Assembly (NCBI GenBank): GCA_963765585.1
Contig: CAVXXB010000003.1
Span: 62,001 to 126,000, forward strand
Reading direction: 5' to 3'
DNA: 64,000 bases
Source of the DNA: CAVXXB01 sp963765585
GTDB lineage: Bacteria > Calditrichota > Calditrichia > JAJRVZ01
The translations under genes and the position numbers were made by a program. Below the pieces are notes generated by a model that searched no databases, was not told where the DNA came from, and saw nothing but the letters and a program-made list of their open reading frames with translations. Within the stretch, counting starts at the first letter, position 1. Each line of letters begins with the position of its first letter. Below are positions 1 to 7,543 of this stretch, in pieces.

Positions 1-701
1 AGACTATGAATAATTTCCTTATCTTCATCACTATTAGCATCAACAGTGGTATCCATCAAAAAGACTGAGACACGTCCAACTTTTACTTCCCATATTTTAA
101 GATAAAGATTGTGATCCAGCAAAGGGACACTAACCAACAGTGGTGTTCCATCCTGATTTTTCACCAGCCGGCATGGAAGTCTTTCGGGATCCAATACATC
201 ATATATTTCCACCTGCTCACCGTTTTCATTTATCTCCTGCTGAAAGTAGGCATGTTTATACATTAACCCGAAGGCAATAAACGGTAATCCAAGATCGCTG
301 GCAGCTTTGGTATGATCGCCGGCGAGGATTCCTAATCCACCGGCATAATTAGGTAACGATTCATGAATGCCATATTCCGCACAAAAATAGGCCACCAAAT
401 GATCGCTCATTTTAGGAAAGTTCTTACTGAAGGTGGTATCTTTTTTCTCTAAATAATTTTGTAGTCGCTTCCAGCTTTTCCGCAACTTTCCAACAAATAC
501 AGTATCATTGGCCAGTTCTTCCAACCGTTCTGGAGTTATTTCCAATAGCGTTTCAACCGGATTTCTGCCACGTGAGCGCCACAGATCAACATCCATTTCA
601 CGAAAAAGATCTCTGACATCCGGATTCCATGCAAACCACAGATTATAAGCAAGGTCTTCAAGTTTCTCGAGATTTTTTGGTAAATTTATTTCATAACTCA
701 T
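1..701 (-). CDS. glgP: alpha-glucan (glycogen/maltodextrin) phosphorylase, N-terminal part
   Basis: The gene starts at ATG 701 (MSYEINLP) and runs off the left edge, so about 233 N-terminal residues are visible. The translation has the N-terminal helical segment typical of the bacterial/archaeal short phosphorylase group (NLWFAWNPDVRDLF, followed by WRSRGRNPVETL) and then the catalytic-domain entry with the motif YFCAEYGIHESLPNYAGGLG and GDHTKAASDLGLP. The family releases glucose-1-phosphate from alpha-1,4-glucans with PLP; the PLP lysine lies outside the window. Functionally it fits the maltodextrin locus at 47-55 kb and GlgC at 38 kb. Identification of the family is firm; the choice between glycogen and maltodextrin as substrate is not possible from this part. 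Confidence 0.88.
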   Translation of the reverse strand, partial: MSYEINLPKNLEKLEDLAYNLWFAWNPDVRDLFREMDVDLWRSRGRNPVETLLEITPERLEELANDTVFVGKLRKSWKRLQNYLEKKDTTFSKNFPKMSDHLVAYFCAEYGIHESLPNYAGGLGILAGDHTKAASDLGLPFIAFGLMYKHAYFQQEINENGEQVEIYDVLDPERLPCRLVKNQDGTPLLVSVPLLDHNLYLKIWEVKVGRVSVFLMDTTVDANSDEDKEIIHS

Positions 702-804
702 TTAAGTTTTTCCTCAAATTTCAGATTTTTAATAGCCTTAAAGTTAACAAAATTTCATTTATTTTCAAAGCACCTGATATGCTATTTTAAAACATATTTT
801 ACTC

Positions 805-917
805 GCTATCTGCTGTCGGCTATCGGCTATCAGCAAAGATTGGTGGTGCAACCAGCGCTTGGAGACCAAAAGCGGAAGGCCGAAAGCCGATGGCAGACAG
901 CGGACAGCCGATTGCCA
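805..917. repeat. inverted pair of heptameric word arrays
   Basis: From 805 four consecutive 7-nt words of the type gctatcg/gctgtcg/gctatca can be read. From 876 five more words of the type aaagccg/acagcgg/acagccg follow in exact 7-nt phase and run into the stop codon of the SDR gene at 918. The second array is the reverse complement type of the first, so the two could pair as arms of a hairpin with a loop of about 40 nt. No coding potential is visible. Confidence 0.7.
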
Positions 918-1652
918 CTACGCAATACTCCTGCCCCCATCCACATTGATAATTGCTCCGGTAATATAATCCGATCCTTCAAGAATAAACCGAACGGTTC
1001 GTGCAATATCTTCCGGGGAACCTTCTTTTTGAAGTAGGGTATTTCTTAGTGCTCTGTCCTGATCTTCCTGCGAGTAATGATCCGGGAACATAACCGGGCC
1101 AGGATTAATACAGTTCACCTGCACTTCCGGTGCCAATGCCTTCGCCAATCCCTTTGTCATCGATATAATACCACTTTTTGTTAAACCATAAGGAATATAG
1201 GAAGGCCAGGGATTTAACCCACTGGGGTCACCGATATTTATAATTTTTCCCCCGCCATGCGCTTTCATATGTAATCCGGCTTTTTGCGCACAGAAAAACG
1301 GGGCCTTCAGGTTGATCTGAAATAATTGATCCCAATCTTCTTCAGTTACATCACCCAATGGCGTTTTGAAAAAGACAGCGGCGTTGTTTATCAGTGCATC
1401 AATACGACCAGATTTTTTTATTACCTGATCAACCATAGATTCAGCAAAATCGACAGAGTTCAGATCACCCTGAATCAGAGATAACTTCCCGGAACTATTT
1501 TCAGTCTCCTTTTGCAGAGATGCAGATTCCTTTTCGGAACTGTTATAGTGACAAAACACAGTAGCACCGGCACTGAGCAGATTAAGCGTGATTGCCCGGC
1601 CGACTCTTACCACCCCACCCGTTATCAGGACATTTTTATTTTTTAGATCCAT
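918..1652 (-). CDS. short-chain dehydrogenase/reductase, pteridine-reductase-like
   Basis: A 244-residue Rossmann-fold SDR. The glycine motif near residue 11 reads TGGVVRVGRA, with an Arg in the position seen in NADPH-dependent pteridine reductases (TGxxxRxG) rather than the usual TGxxxGxG. NNAAVF is the NNAG-type motif, and YGLTK gives the catalytic Tyr and Lys. Thirteen residues before that Tyr, where classical SDRs have the catalytic Ser, there is an Asp (INIGDPSG). This Asp replacement is known from PTR1 and FolM. The C-terminus INVDGGRSIA is typical of the family. I infer a dihydrobiopterin/dihydrofolate-type reductase, but substrate cannot be read from sequence. The start follows a reasonable context at 1652 and the stop codon touches a heptameric repeat. 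Confidence 0.85.
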   Translation of the reverse strand: MDLKNKNVLITGGVVRVGRAITLNLLSAGATVFCHYNSSEKESASLQKETENSSGKLSLIQGDLNSVDFAESMVDQVIKKSGRIDALINNAAVFFKTPLGDVTEEDWDQLFQINLKAPFFCAQKAGLHMKAHGGGKIINIGDPSGLNPWPSYIPYGLTKSGIISMTKGLAKALAPEVQVNCINPGPVMFPDHYSQEDQDRALRNTLLQKEGSPEDIARTVRFILEGSDYITGAIINVDGGRSIA

Positions 1653-1719
1653 GTTGCTAACTCATTCTCATAATTTCAGGATATTAGTTTAAGGGTTTGG
1701 CAGGCAGCAAGCAAAAAGA

Positions 1720-2346
1720 TTAAGACTGGAGGAAGGGGTTATGAATCTTTTCCCGTCCAATAGTGGTTGACGGACCATGTCCGGAATGTACATTTGTTGA
1801 TTCAGGAAGTGTCAGCAGTTCTTTTTTGATCGATTGGATTAACTGGTCAAAATCACCTTTATATAGATCGGTCCGGCCGATTGAATCCATAAACAGGCAG
1901 TCTCCAACAAACACATCTTCACCCCAGTGAATTGAAATGCTGCCGGGTGAGTGACCGGGCGTATGATATAACTTTGCTTTGTAATCACCTAACTGAATTT
2001 CGTCGCCGTCATTTACATATTTGGTAACGGTCGGTGCCTCATCCGCTTTAAGCCCGAACATTTTTGCCTGCTCCGGCAGGACATCCAGCAGAGGTAACTC
2101 TTCCCGATGCAAATAGAACCCGACATCAAAATGTTTTTGCACCGTTCCGGCTTCCGCCACATGATCAATGTGTGCATGAGTATTTATAATATAGTTCAGG
2201 TTCAATCCCAATTCCTCAACGCGTTTGATCAATCGTTCCGCTTCCATCCCCGGATCAATATAAATTGCATCTTTGGTATCGTCATCATATAGCAAGTAAC
2301 AATTCATGGCAAAAGCGCCGACCGTGATCGTCTCAATATTTAGCAT
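1720..2346 (-). CDS. MBL-fold metallo-hydrolase, glyoxalase II-like
   Basis: I place the start at ATG 2346 (MLNIETITVGAFAMNCYLL), because the longer reading from 2379 adds eleven residues that run into the preceding gene. The protein of about 208 residues carries the binuclear metal site of the metallo-beta-lactamase fold: THAHIDH, HTPGHSPGSISI, and GDCLFMDSIGRTDL, with a late HSGHGPST. Short stand-alone proteins of this kind hydrolyse thioesters such as S-lactoylglutathione or related substrates; the true substrate is unknown. It follows the small membrane-protein gene with a gap of one base, so the two are probably translated as a coupled pair. Confidence 0.85.
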   Translation of the reverse strand: MLNIETITVGAFAMNCYLLYDDDTKDAIYIDPGMEAERLIKRVEELGLNLNYIINTHAHIDHVAEAGTVQKHFDVGFYLHREELPLLDVLPEQAKMFGLKADEAPTVTKYVNDGDEIQLGDYKAKLYHTPGHSPGSISIHWGEDVFVGDCLFMDSIGRTDLYKGDFDQLIQSIKKELLTLPESTNVHSGHGPSTTIGREKIHNPFLQS

Positions 2347-2347
2347 A

Positions 2348-2539
2348 TTATTCACACCCGCCCATTTTACTGATCGCAAAATAAGGAATAATTATATACA
2401 GCGTAACATCGCGTACCAAATAAAAAAGAATAAAGGCAATAAAGAACTTCCAGCCTTTTTGTTTGATAAAGGCCTTTACGCCTTCGTTCTTTATAATAGT
2501 TAACCAATCGACCGCCCACTGTGGTCTTAAAAATTTCAT
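2348..2539 (-). CDS. small single-pass membrane protein of unknown function
   Basis: A 63-residue protein with a polar N-terminus and one hydrophobic stretch at about residues 30-52 (FFIAFILFYLVRDVTLYIII). It ends in GGCE. Its TAA stop lies one base before the ATG of the MBL hydrolase, which supports it as a real gene in a two-gene unit. I do not recognise the family. Confidence 0.55.
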   Translation of the reverse strand: MKFLRPQWAVDWLTIIKNEGVKAFIKQKGWKFFIAFILFYLVRDVTLYIIIPYFAISKMGGCE

Positions 2540-2643
2540 ATCGTAAATCTCACTATTCTTATATATTCAATCTTGCCAAGAGCGAAAGTGTAACGTGATT
2601 CATGGCTAAAATATTCTCTTTGTTGAATATTGTAAATATTTGA

Positions 2644-2671
2644 GGATGCAGGACTCAAGATTCAGGTCTTA
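2644..2671. repeat. short heptameric word array
   Basis: Four 7-nt words of the type ggatgca/ggactca/agattca/ggtctta in phase, in the 190-nt gap between the small membrane protein and the PhzF gene. The same word family appears at 41021-41256 and 55500-55513. Confidence 0.55.
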
Positions 2672-2731
2672 ATTATCAGGATTTTTGCTGCGGACTCAGC
2701 TGATTTTTACACGACTATTAGATTGCCTTGT

Positions 2732-3511
2732 TTAGAATTGTATGTGTCCCTCCATATACAACTGTCCCCTGCCGGCTATTGTCACCCGGTCACTATTCAA
2801 CTCACAGAACAACTCGCCGCCGCGGCATGATATCTGGCGGGCTTCCATCTTATTCTTACCCAGTTTTTTTGCCCAATATGGAATCAGTGTACAATGGGCC
2901 GAACCGGTAACCGGATCTTCCGGTATGCCTACCGCCGGTGCAAAAAAGCGCGAAACAAAATCTACCTCATCTCCGGGCGCTGTCACAATAACTGCCATGC
3001 GATCAAGTTCTTTCAGTTTTGCCATATATGGATGAAGTTCACGAACCTCTTTTTCAGTATCATATACAACAAGATAATAATTTGAGGCAAGCACTTCCTT
3101 CGGTTCCAGATCCAGTCCTTTTAATAAATTTTCAGGCACCTCGCATACTTCCGGGGGATGTACCGGAAAATCCATGGAATATATATCATCTTTTTTTACC
3201 ACATGTAATTCACCACTATGTGTACCAAATTTTACTTCCGTTAAATCCGGCTGAATTTTATTCATGAGCACATAGGCGCTGGCAAGGGTTGCATGACCGC
3301 AAAGATCTACTTCGCGTTGCGGAGTAAACCATCGCAGCTGATAGTAGCCGCCACGATCCACAAAAAACGCGGTTTCTGACAGATTGTTTTCTTCGGCAAT
3401 TTTTTGCATCAGATCATCTTCCAGCCAGTATTCCAGTGGAATTACCGCGGCCGGATTTCCGGAAAAAATACTACTTGAAAAGGCATCAATTTGAAAAATG
3501 GGAAGTTTCAT
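2732..3511 (-). CDS. PhzF-family isomerase/epimerase-like protein
   Basis: The start at 3511 (MKLPIFQIDAFSSS) is preferred over 3577 because a GGTGGAG ribosome-binding site lies just upstream of it, and the 22 extra residues do not look like the family. About 259 residues. Family signatures are FSGNPAAV near the N-terminus, NLSETAFF containing the catalytic Glu, the GHATLASAY motif, and in the second half-repeat DPVTGSAHCTL with the CRGGE segment. PhzF proteins are two similar halves around an active-site Glu and act as isomerases on small cyclic or amino-acid-derived substrates. The gene stands alone, without phenazine genes, so a housekeeping or unknown role is more likely than phenazine synthesis. 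Confidence 0.85.
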   Translation of the reverse strand: MKLPIFQIDAFSSSIFSGNPAAVIPLEYWLEDDLMQKIAEENNLSETAFFVDRGGYYQLRWFTPQREVDLCGHATLASAYVLMNKIQPDLTEVKFGTHSGELHVVKKDDIYSMDFPVHPPEVCEVPENLLKGLDLEPKEVLASNYYLVVYDTEKEVRELHPYMAKLKELDRMAVIVTAPGDEVDFVSRFFAPAVGIPEDPVTGSAHCTLIPYWAKKLGKNKMEARQISCRGGELFCELNSDRVTIAGRGQLYMEGHIQF

Positions 3512-3635
3512 TTTTACTCCACCTGAATTTTCGGTTGATTGACCATATAAAATCGGAATAATAGTTAAAATTATCAACTATTATTAGCTTTTTTTTGTAT
3601 TTATTTGGAATTGGTTAGTCATGGCGAAAATTAGT

Positions 3636-4010
3636 CCCTGAGCACCTGAGTTCCTAAGCAATTCCTATATTACCTAAAATGTCATCATGTAATGATCTTT
3701 TACCCGAAATGTTAAACTTGATAGAATGTGATAAATCTAAAGAAGAACCGCAGAGGACGCGGAGAAGTCACAGAGTTCACTGAGAAAAAAAATACTGGAT
3801 ACTTGATGCTGGATGCTGGCCAAATCATGGATGATTTGGTCCCGATATGTTTTCTGGAGGAAAACGCTTCTATCGGGAGCGATCTTTGTGGAAATACATT
3901 GCGTCATTACGGTTAAAAAAGTTGAACACATAGTGACAATTGTACTTCGGGTAAAAGGTCCTTCCAGGATGACATCATCGGATGCACTTAGGGACTCAGG
4001 TGCTCAGGGA
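3636..4010. repeat. composite 375-bp intergenic element with long inverted ends
   Basis: This gap before the ABC transporter is a nested repeat. The left end has 8-nt words (gtccctga, gcacctga, gttcctaa) from 3636, and the right end has their complements (cttaggga, ctcaggtg, ctcaggga) at 3987-4010. Further in, 3678-3711 and 3943-3979 also pair: ttttacccgaa on the left, ttcgggtaaaa on the right, each next to a gatgacat/atgtcatc segment. The inverted arms thus extend over roughly 70 nt with mismatches. Inside lie 9-nt words of cgcagagga type (3750-3785), 7-nt words tactgga/tgctgga (3793-3820) and a CCAAATC/GATTTGG hairpin. The block 3785-3849 recurs at 44248-44312. The transporter start codon at 4013 follows two bases after the element. 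Confidence 0.7.
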
Positions 4011-4012
4011 TA

Positions 4013-6022
4013 ATGGACTTTCTTAAACTAATTTTACTCCGTATTCTCCATCGTTTTATTTTTAATCCCATTTTTCATATATTATATGTTTATACCGGAA
4101 TCGGTAGTTTTAACAGAAGTAAAGGAATTGGTTTGAGTAAAAATCCCAGCAGCGACCTGCGTCAATATTTTCGAATATTATCTTATTTAAAACCCTATAC
4201 ACGACAAATCATTGTTATTTTAGTTTTTAATTTCATGTTTGTCATATTCAATGCACTGTCAATCTGGATGGTGGCACCCTTTGTCAGCACACTTTTTGAC
4301 ACTCAGGACGAACAGGTTGAACAGAGCATTACTGAAAAAGCGCCTGAGGAAGAAGTCAGTTTCTTTGATCTGAATGAGTGGCTTAAATCTAAAATTGATG
4401 GCTTGTTCAAACGCTCGGACAAGATCGAAACTTTAAAACTGCTTTGTTTTATGATATTTTTTACTTTTCTATTGAAAAATATGTTCGCCTTTCTTGAAGC
4501 CTGGTTTGTTACCTATGTGGAACAAAGAGCAGTCAAAGATATGCGCGATGAAACCTATGGTCATATTCTGATACAACCACTTAGTTTCTTCACCAGATAT
4601 GAAACCGGGAATTTAATGTCCCGGATCACAAATGATATCACCACACTCAGCGTCACACTAAATCAGAATTTTACAAAAGTCATCCGTGAGCCTCTGGTCG
4701 TTATTATTTTCCTGACCATTTTGATAAGTATTAGTTGGCAACTGACTTTGATTGCCTTACTTGTATTTCCGATAACCGGATTTATGATAACAAAAATCGG
4801 CCGGATTATTAAAAGACGCAGTAAACGTGTACAGGAAAAGATTGCTGATATTACCACTGTATTACAGGAAACCTTTACCGGTGTAAAAGTGGTTAAGGCA
4901 TTTTCCATGGAAAAATATGAGGACGATAAATTTAAAGAAAAAACCAACGTTCATTTTAAAGCCAGTGTGCGACAGTTACGTATGAATCGGTTAGGTTCTC
5001 CCCTTTCTGAAACTCTCGGCATCGGTATCATGGTTCTGGTGCTATGGTTTGGCGGAAGCCTGGTACTGGTTGGTCAACTTGTCAGTGCCGAGGATTTTAT
5101 TCGATTCCTTGCCGTTCTCTTTTCTATAATGTCACCGATAAAAGCACTTGGCCAGTTAAATAATGATATTCAGGTATCACTGGCGGCCGGAAATCGTATC
5201 TTCTCCATTTTGGATACCCAATCTGACATTATTGATAAGCCGGATGCGTTAAACAAAGAAACGTTCGACCATAAAATCACATATGACAATGTTAGTTTTC
5301 AGTATAGTGCAAATGATGATCTCGTATTACATGATATTCAATTGGAGATTGAGAAAAATACAAAAGTTGCATTTGTTGGTGGTAGTGGTGCAGGAAAGAC
5401 AACCCTCGTGAACCTGTTGCCCCGGTTTTATGATGTCCTTAAGGGCCGTATTTTAATCGATGATACAGATATTCGTGATATGAAGATGGCCGGTCTGCGT
5501 AAACTAATGGGCATTGTCACCCAGGAAGTCATTTTATTCAACGACACCATTGCTAATAACATTGCCTATGGCCTTAAAGACTATTCGCGAACCGATATTG
5601 AAAACGCTGCGCGTCTGGCAAATGCGTATGATTTTATTATGGCCTTTCCCGATGGATTTGAAACCATGATCGGTGAGCGTGGCATGCGCCTCTCCGGTGG
5701 CCAAAGACAGAGAATATCCATAGCAAGAGCTATCCTGAAGAATCCACCGATCCTCATTTTTGATGAAGCCACCTCTTCCCTCGATTCCGAATCTGAACGT
5801 CTGATACAGGAAGCTATTGATAATCTGATGAAAGACCGTACCGTTTTAATTGTGGCCCATCGTCTCTCCTCAATTATAAAATCCGACTATATTGCAGTAA
5901 TGGAGAATGGCAGGATCATAGATATCGGCAACCATGAAGAGCTTCTGGAACGATCGAAAAGATACAAGTTTTTGTATCAGCTGCAGTTTGCGGATAAGAA
6001 TGATGTTGGCACGGATGAATAA
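4013..6022 (+). CDS. ABC exporter, fused permease and ATPase (MsbA-like)
   Basis: A 669-residue half transporter with about 60 extra N-terminal residues before the first core membrane segment. Six membrane segments fall between about residues 60 and 395, including TYVEQRAVKDMRDETYGHIL and the coupling-helix region MSRITNDI. The nucleotide-binding domain follows: Walker A GGSGAGKTT, Q-loop VTQEVILF, signature LSGGQRQR, Walker B ILIFDEATSSLD and H-loop IVAHRLSS. Proteins of this kind move lipids, lipid A precursors or drugs outward as homodimers. MsbA is the best guess given the Gram-negative context and the order of domains, but drug export cannot be excluded. It stands alone on the plus strand, directly behind a composite repeat that may hold its promoter. 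Confidence 0.88.
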   Translation: MDFLKLILLRILHRFIFNPIFHILYVYTGIGSFNRSKGIGLSKNPSSDLRQYFRILSYLKPYTRQIIVILVFNFMFVIFNALSIWMVAPFVSTLFDTQDEQVEQSITEKAPEEEVSFFDLNEWLKSKIDGLFKRSDKIETLKLLCFMIFFTFLLKNMFAFLEAWFVTYVEQRAVKDMRDETYGHILIQPLSFFTRYETGNLMSRITNDITTLSVTLNQNFTKVIREPLVVIIFLTILISISWQLTLIALLVFPITGFMITKIGRIIKRRSKRVQEKIADITTVLQETFTGVKVVKAFSMEKYEDDKFKEKTNVHFKASVRQLRMNRLGSPLSETLGIGIMVLVLWFGGSLVLVGQLVSAEDFIRFLAVLFSIMSPIKALGQLNNDIQVSLAAGNRIFSILDTQSDIIDKPDALNKETFDHKITYDNVSFQYSANDDLVLHDIQLEIEKNTKVAFVGGSGAGKTTLVNLLPRFYDVLKGRILIDDTDIRDMKMAGLRKLMGIVTQEVILFNDTIANNIAYGLKDYSRTDIENAARLANAYDFIMAFPDGFETMIGERGMRLSGGQRQRISIARAILKNPPILIFDEATSSLDSESERLIQEAIDNLMKDRTVLIVAHRLSSIIKSDYIAVMENGRIIDIGNHEELLERSKRYKFLYQLQFADKNDVGTDE

Positions 6023-6109
6023 TTTCCGAGTACGGATATAAGTACAGATAGTCATGCTGTAAGCACCTTTGACCCGGAGCACGATTATCCCGGCAGGTTT
6101 ACTCTTTTA

Positions 6110-6204
6110 ACCGCAAAGAGCGCAAGGGATAAAATAAAAGATCGCAAAATAAATAAATTGATTTTTCTTTGCTTCAGTTACCTCTCCGCGTTCTCTGCGG
6201 TTAA
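6110..6204. repeat. inverted pair of nonameric (accgcagag-type) words
   Basis: At 6110 the 9-nt words accgcaaag and agcgcaagg follow each other. At 6182-6204 the complementary words appear (ctctccgcg, ttctctgcg, gtta). They face each other about 55 nt apart in the gap between the convergent ABC exporter and exonuclease III genes. A structure here could end transcription from both sides, but no clean T-run follows it. Confidence 0.6.
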
Positions 6205-6220
6205 TCTTTATCTAATCACC

Positions 6221-6985
6221 CTAAAAAATCACTTCTATCCCCAAGGGACAATGATCCGATCCATGAATTTCTGGTAAAATAAATGCATCTTTCAAATTAT
6301 CTGTCATATTATCACTGATAAAAAAATAATCAATCCGCCAGCCGATATTTCTTTTACGCGCATCCATACGGTAACTCCACCAGGTATAATTATCAGGCTC
6401 CTTATTGAATACCCGAAAGGTGTCGATATAGCCATGATCAATAAATTTATCGATCCATGCACGTTCCTCTGGTAAAAATCCGGTATTTTTAGTATTTGTT
6501 TTTGGATTCTTGAGGTCAATTTCTGTGTGTGCGGTGTTATAATCCCCACAGATAATTATTTTTCGTCCTTCTTTTTTTAATGTTTCACATCGCTCCAATA
6601 CCGTATCGGAAAAAGCCAGCTTAAATGGTACACGACCCAGATCATGTTGCCCATTGGGGACATACATATTTATCAACACAAAATCACCGTGATCAGATTC
6701 GATGACCCGACCCTCAGCATCATAATCTTCCACGCCGATTCCATATGTAATCTTTGCAGGTTCATTCAGAGAAAAAGTCGCTACTCCGCTATACCCTTTC
6801 TTTTTTGCAGAATGCCAGTAGGCATGGTAGCCTTCAGGCTCGGCTATCTCCGGCGGAACCTGTTCCTTATGTGCCTTCGTTTCCTGCAAACATACAATAT
6901 CCGGTTTGGATTCATCAAACCATTCTCTATATCCCTTACCACTTGCCGCTCTGATTCCATTTACGTTCCAGCTGTAGATCTTCAT
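6221..6985 (-). CDS. xth: exodeoxyribonuclease III
   Basis: 254 residues, the standard length of the ExoIII/AP-endonuclease family. Visible motifs in order: MKIYSWNVNGIRAA at the N-terminus, CLQETKA with the metal-binding Glu, INMYVPNG, CGDYNTAHTEIDL with catalytic Asp and Asn, WRIDYFF, and the C-terminal GSDHCPLGIEV with the catalytic Asp-His pair. The family cuts DNA 5' of abasic sites and removes nucleotides from 3' ends in base-excision repair. No relation with its neighbours is obvious; it is convergent with the ABC exporter. Confidence 0.95.
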   Translation of the reverse strand: MKIYSWNVNGIRAASGKGYREWFDESKPDIVCLQETKAHKEQVPPEIAEPEGYHAYWHSAKKKGYSGVATFSLNEPAKITYGIGVEDYDAEGRVIESDHGDFVLINMYVPNGQHDLGRVPFKLAFSDTVLERCETLKKEGRKIIICGDYNTAHTEIDLKNPKTNTKNTGFLPEERAWIDKFIDHGYIDTFRVFNKEPDNYTWWSYRMDARKRNIGWRIDYFFISDNMTDNLKDAFILPEIHGSDHCPLGIEVIF

Positions 6986-7038
6986 ATATGTTCCTTCTTA
7001 ATAAAGGTGATTTACTTTTTAAACACTGAGACAAACGT

Positions 7039-7166
7039 AATTAGGAATTGGGAATTGGGAATTAGGAACTTGTAATTTTTTTGCTATAATCACCTGTGTG
7101 TAAAATGTCAAATTCCCAATTACAAATTACAAAGAACCAATAACTAATTCCCAGTTCCAAATTACG
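7039..7166. repeat. inverted pair of aattggg/aattccc heptamer arrays
   Basis: Six in-phase 7-nt words from 7039 (aattagg, aattggg twice, aattagg, aacttgt, aattttt). Then from 7111 eight in-phase words of the opposite sense (aattccc, aattaca twice, aagaacc, aataact, aattccc, agttcca, aattacg). The arms are about 30 nt apart. The same words occur at 8501-8535, 34367-34445 and 39351-39378. Confidence 0.75.
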
Positions 7167-7198
7167 TTTTATCATTCCCGGTGGCTATGTAATTTCGC

Positions 7199-7219
7199 GG
7201 AACGGTCTCAGACCGTTCC
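7199..7219. repeat. perfect palindrome, ggaacggtct arms
   Basis: Arms of 10 bp (ggaacggtct and agaccgttcc) around a single base. A second near-identical design with arms ggacgcatt/aatgcgtcc lies at 7406-7424, and a decayed one at 14216-14234. Neither is followed by a T-run, so they are not ordinary terminators. Confidence 0.6.
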
Positions 7220-7543
7220 CTACGAAGTAGCACACAAAAAAAATGGAGTATTTAATCTTCGTGTTCTTCGTGAACTTAGTGGTGAAAATTACTATATTGT
7301 CCTTTGATTCTTTTTCTCACAAGATAATCAGCCCTGATTTTATTTACAACGCCTGATCGCTGCTTTGTCATTCCGAAGCGGAAAATATGCAATTTAATTT
7401 CGATAGGACGCATTCAATGCGTCCCTACTATCCCTGATATTCCTCTTGATTTATAAGCATCCGGTGACTATTTTTAACCCTTATATTTTATTTGTTTTAT
7501 TGTATATTTATCCAAAAAAATTTTCTTCCCGGGAGGATTTGTT

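Larger units (their letters stand above)
6986..7543. other. 558-nt gap with repeat words and palindromes
   Basis: No gene is visible. From left to right the gap holds the heptamer pair at 7039-7166, a 10-bp-arm palindrome at 7199-7219, a nonamer array of the cttcgtgtt type near 7256-7290, and a 9-bp-arm palindrome at 7406-7424. The last 100 nt before the SPFH gene are AT-rich and may contain its promoter. A gggagga ribosome-binding site sits just before ATG 7544. Confidence 0.6.

Noticed and set aside
805..917. Word arrays as CRISPR repeats or slippage microsatellites
   Set aside because: Units are 7-9 nt, drift from word to word, have no spacers and occur in inverted pairs; no cas genes are present.
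2732..3511. Phenazine biosynthesis gene
   Set aside because: No other phenazine gene is nearby and the PhzF family is widespread outside that pathway.
3728..4013. Small plus-strand frames in the gap before the ABC exporter
   Set aside because: They translate repeat words (nonamers, heptamers and hairpin), so coding is unlikely.
4663..4947. Reverse-strand frame inside the ABC exporter gene
   Set aside because: Shadow of a well-supported gene; no start context and no recognisable protein.
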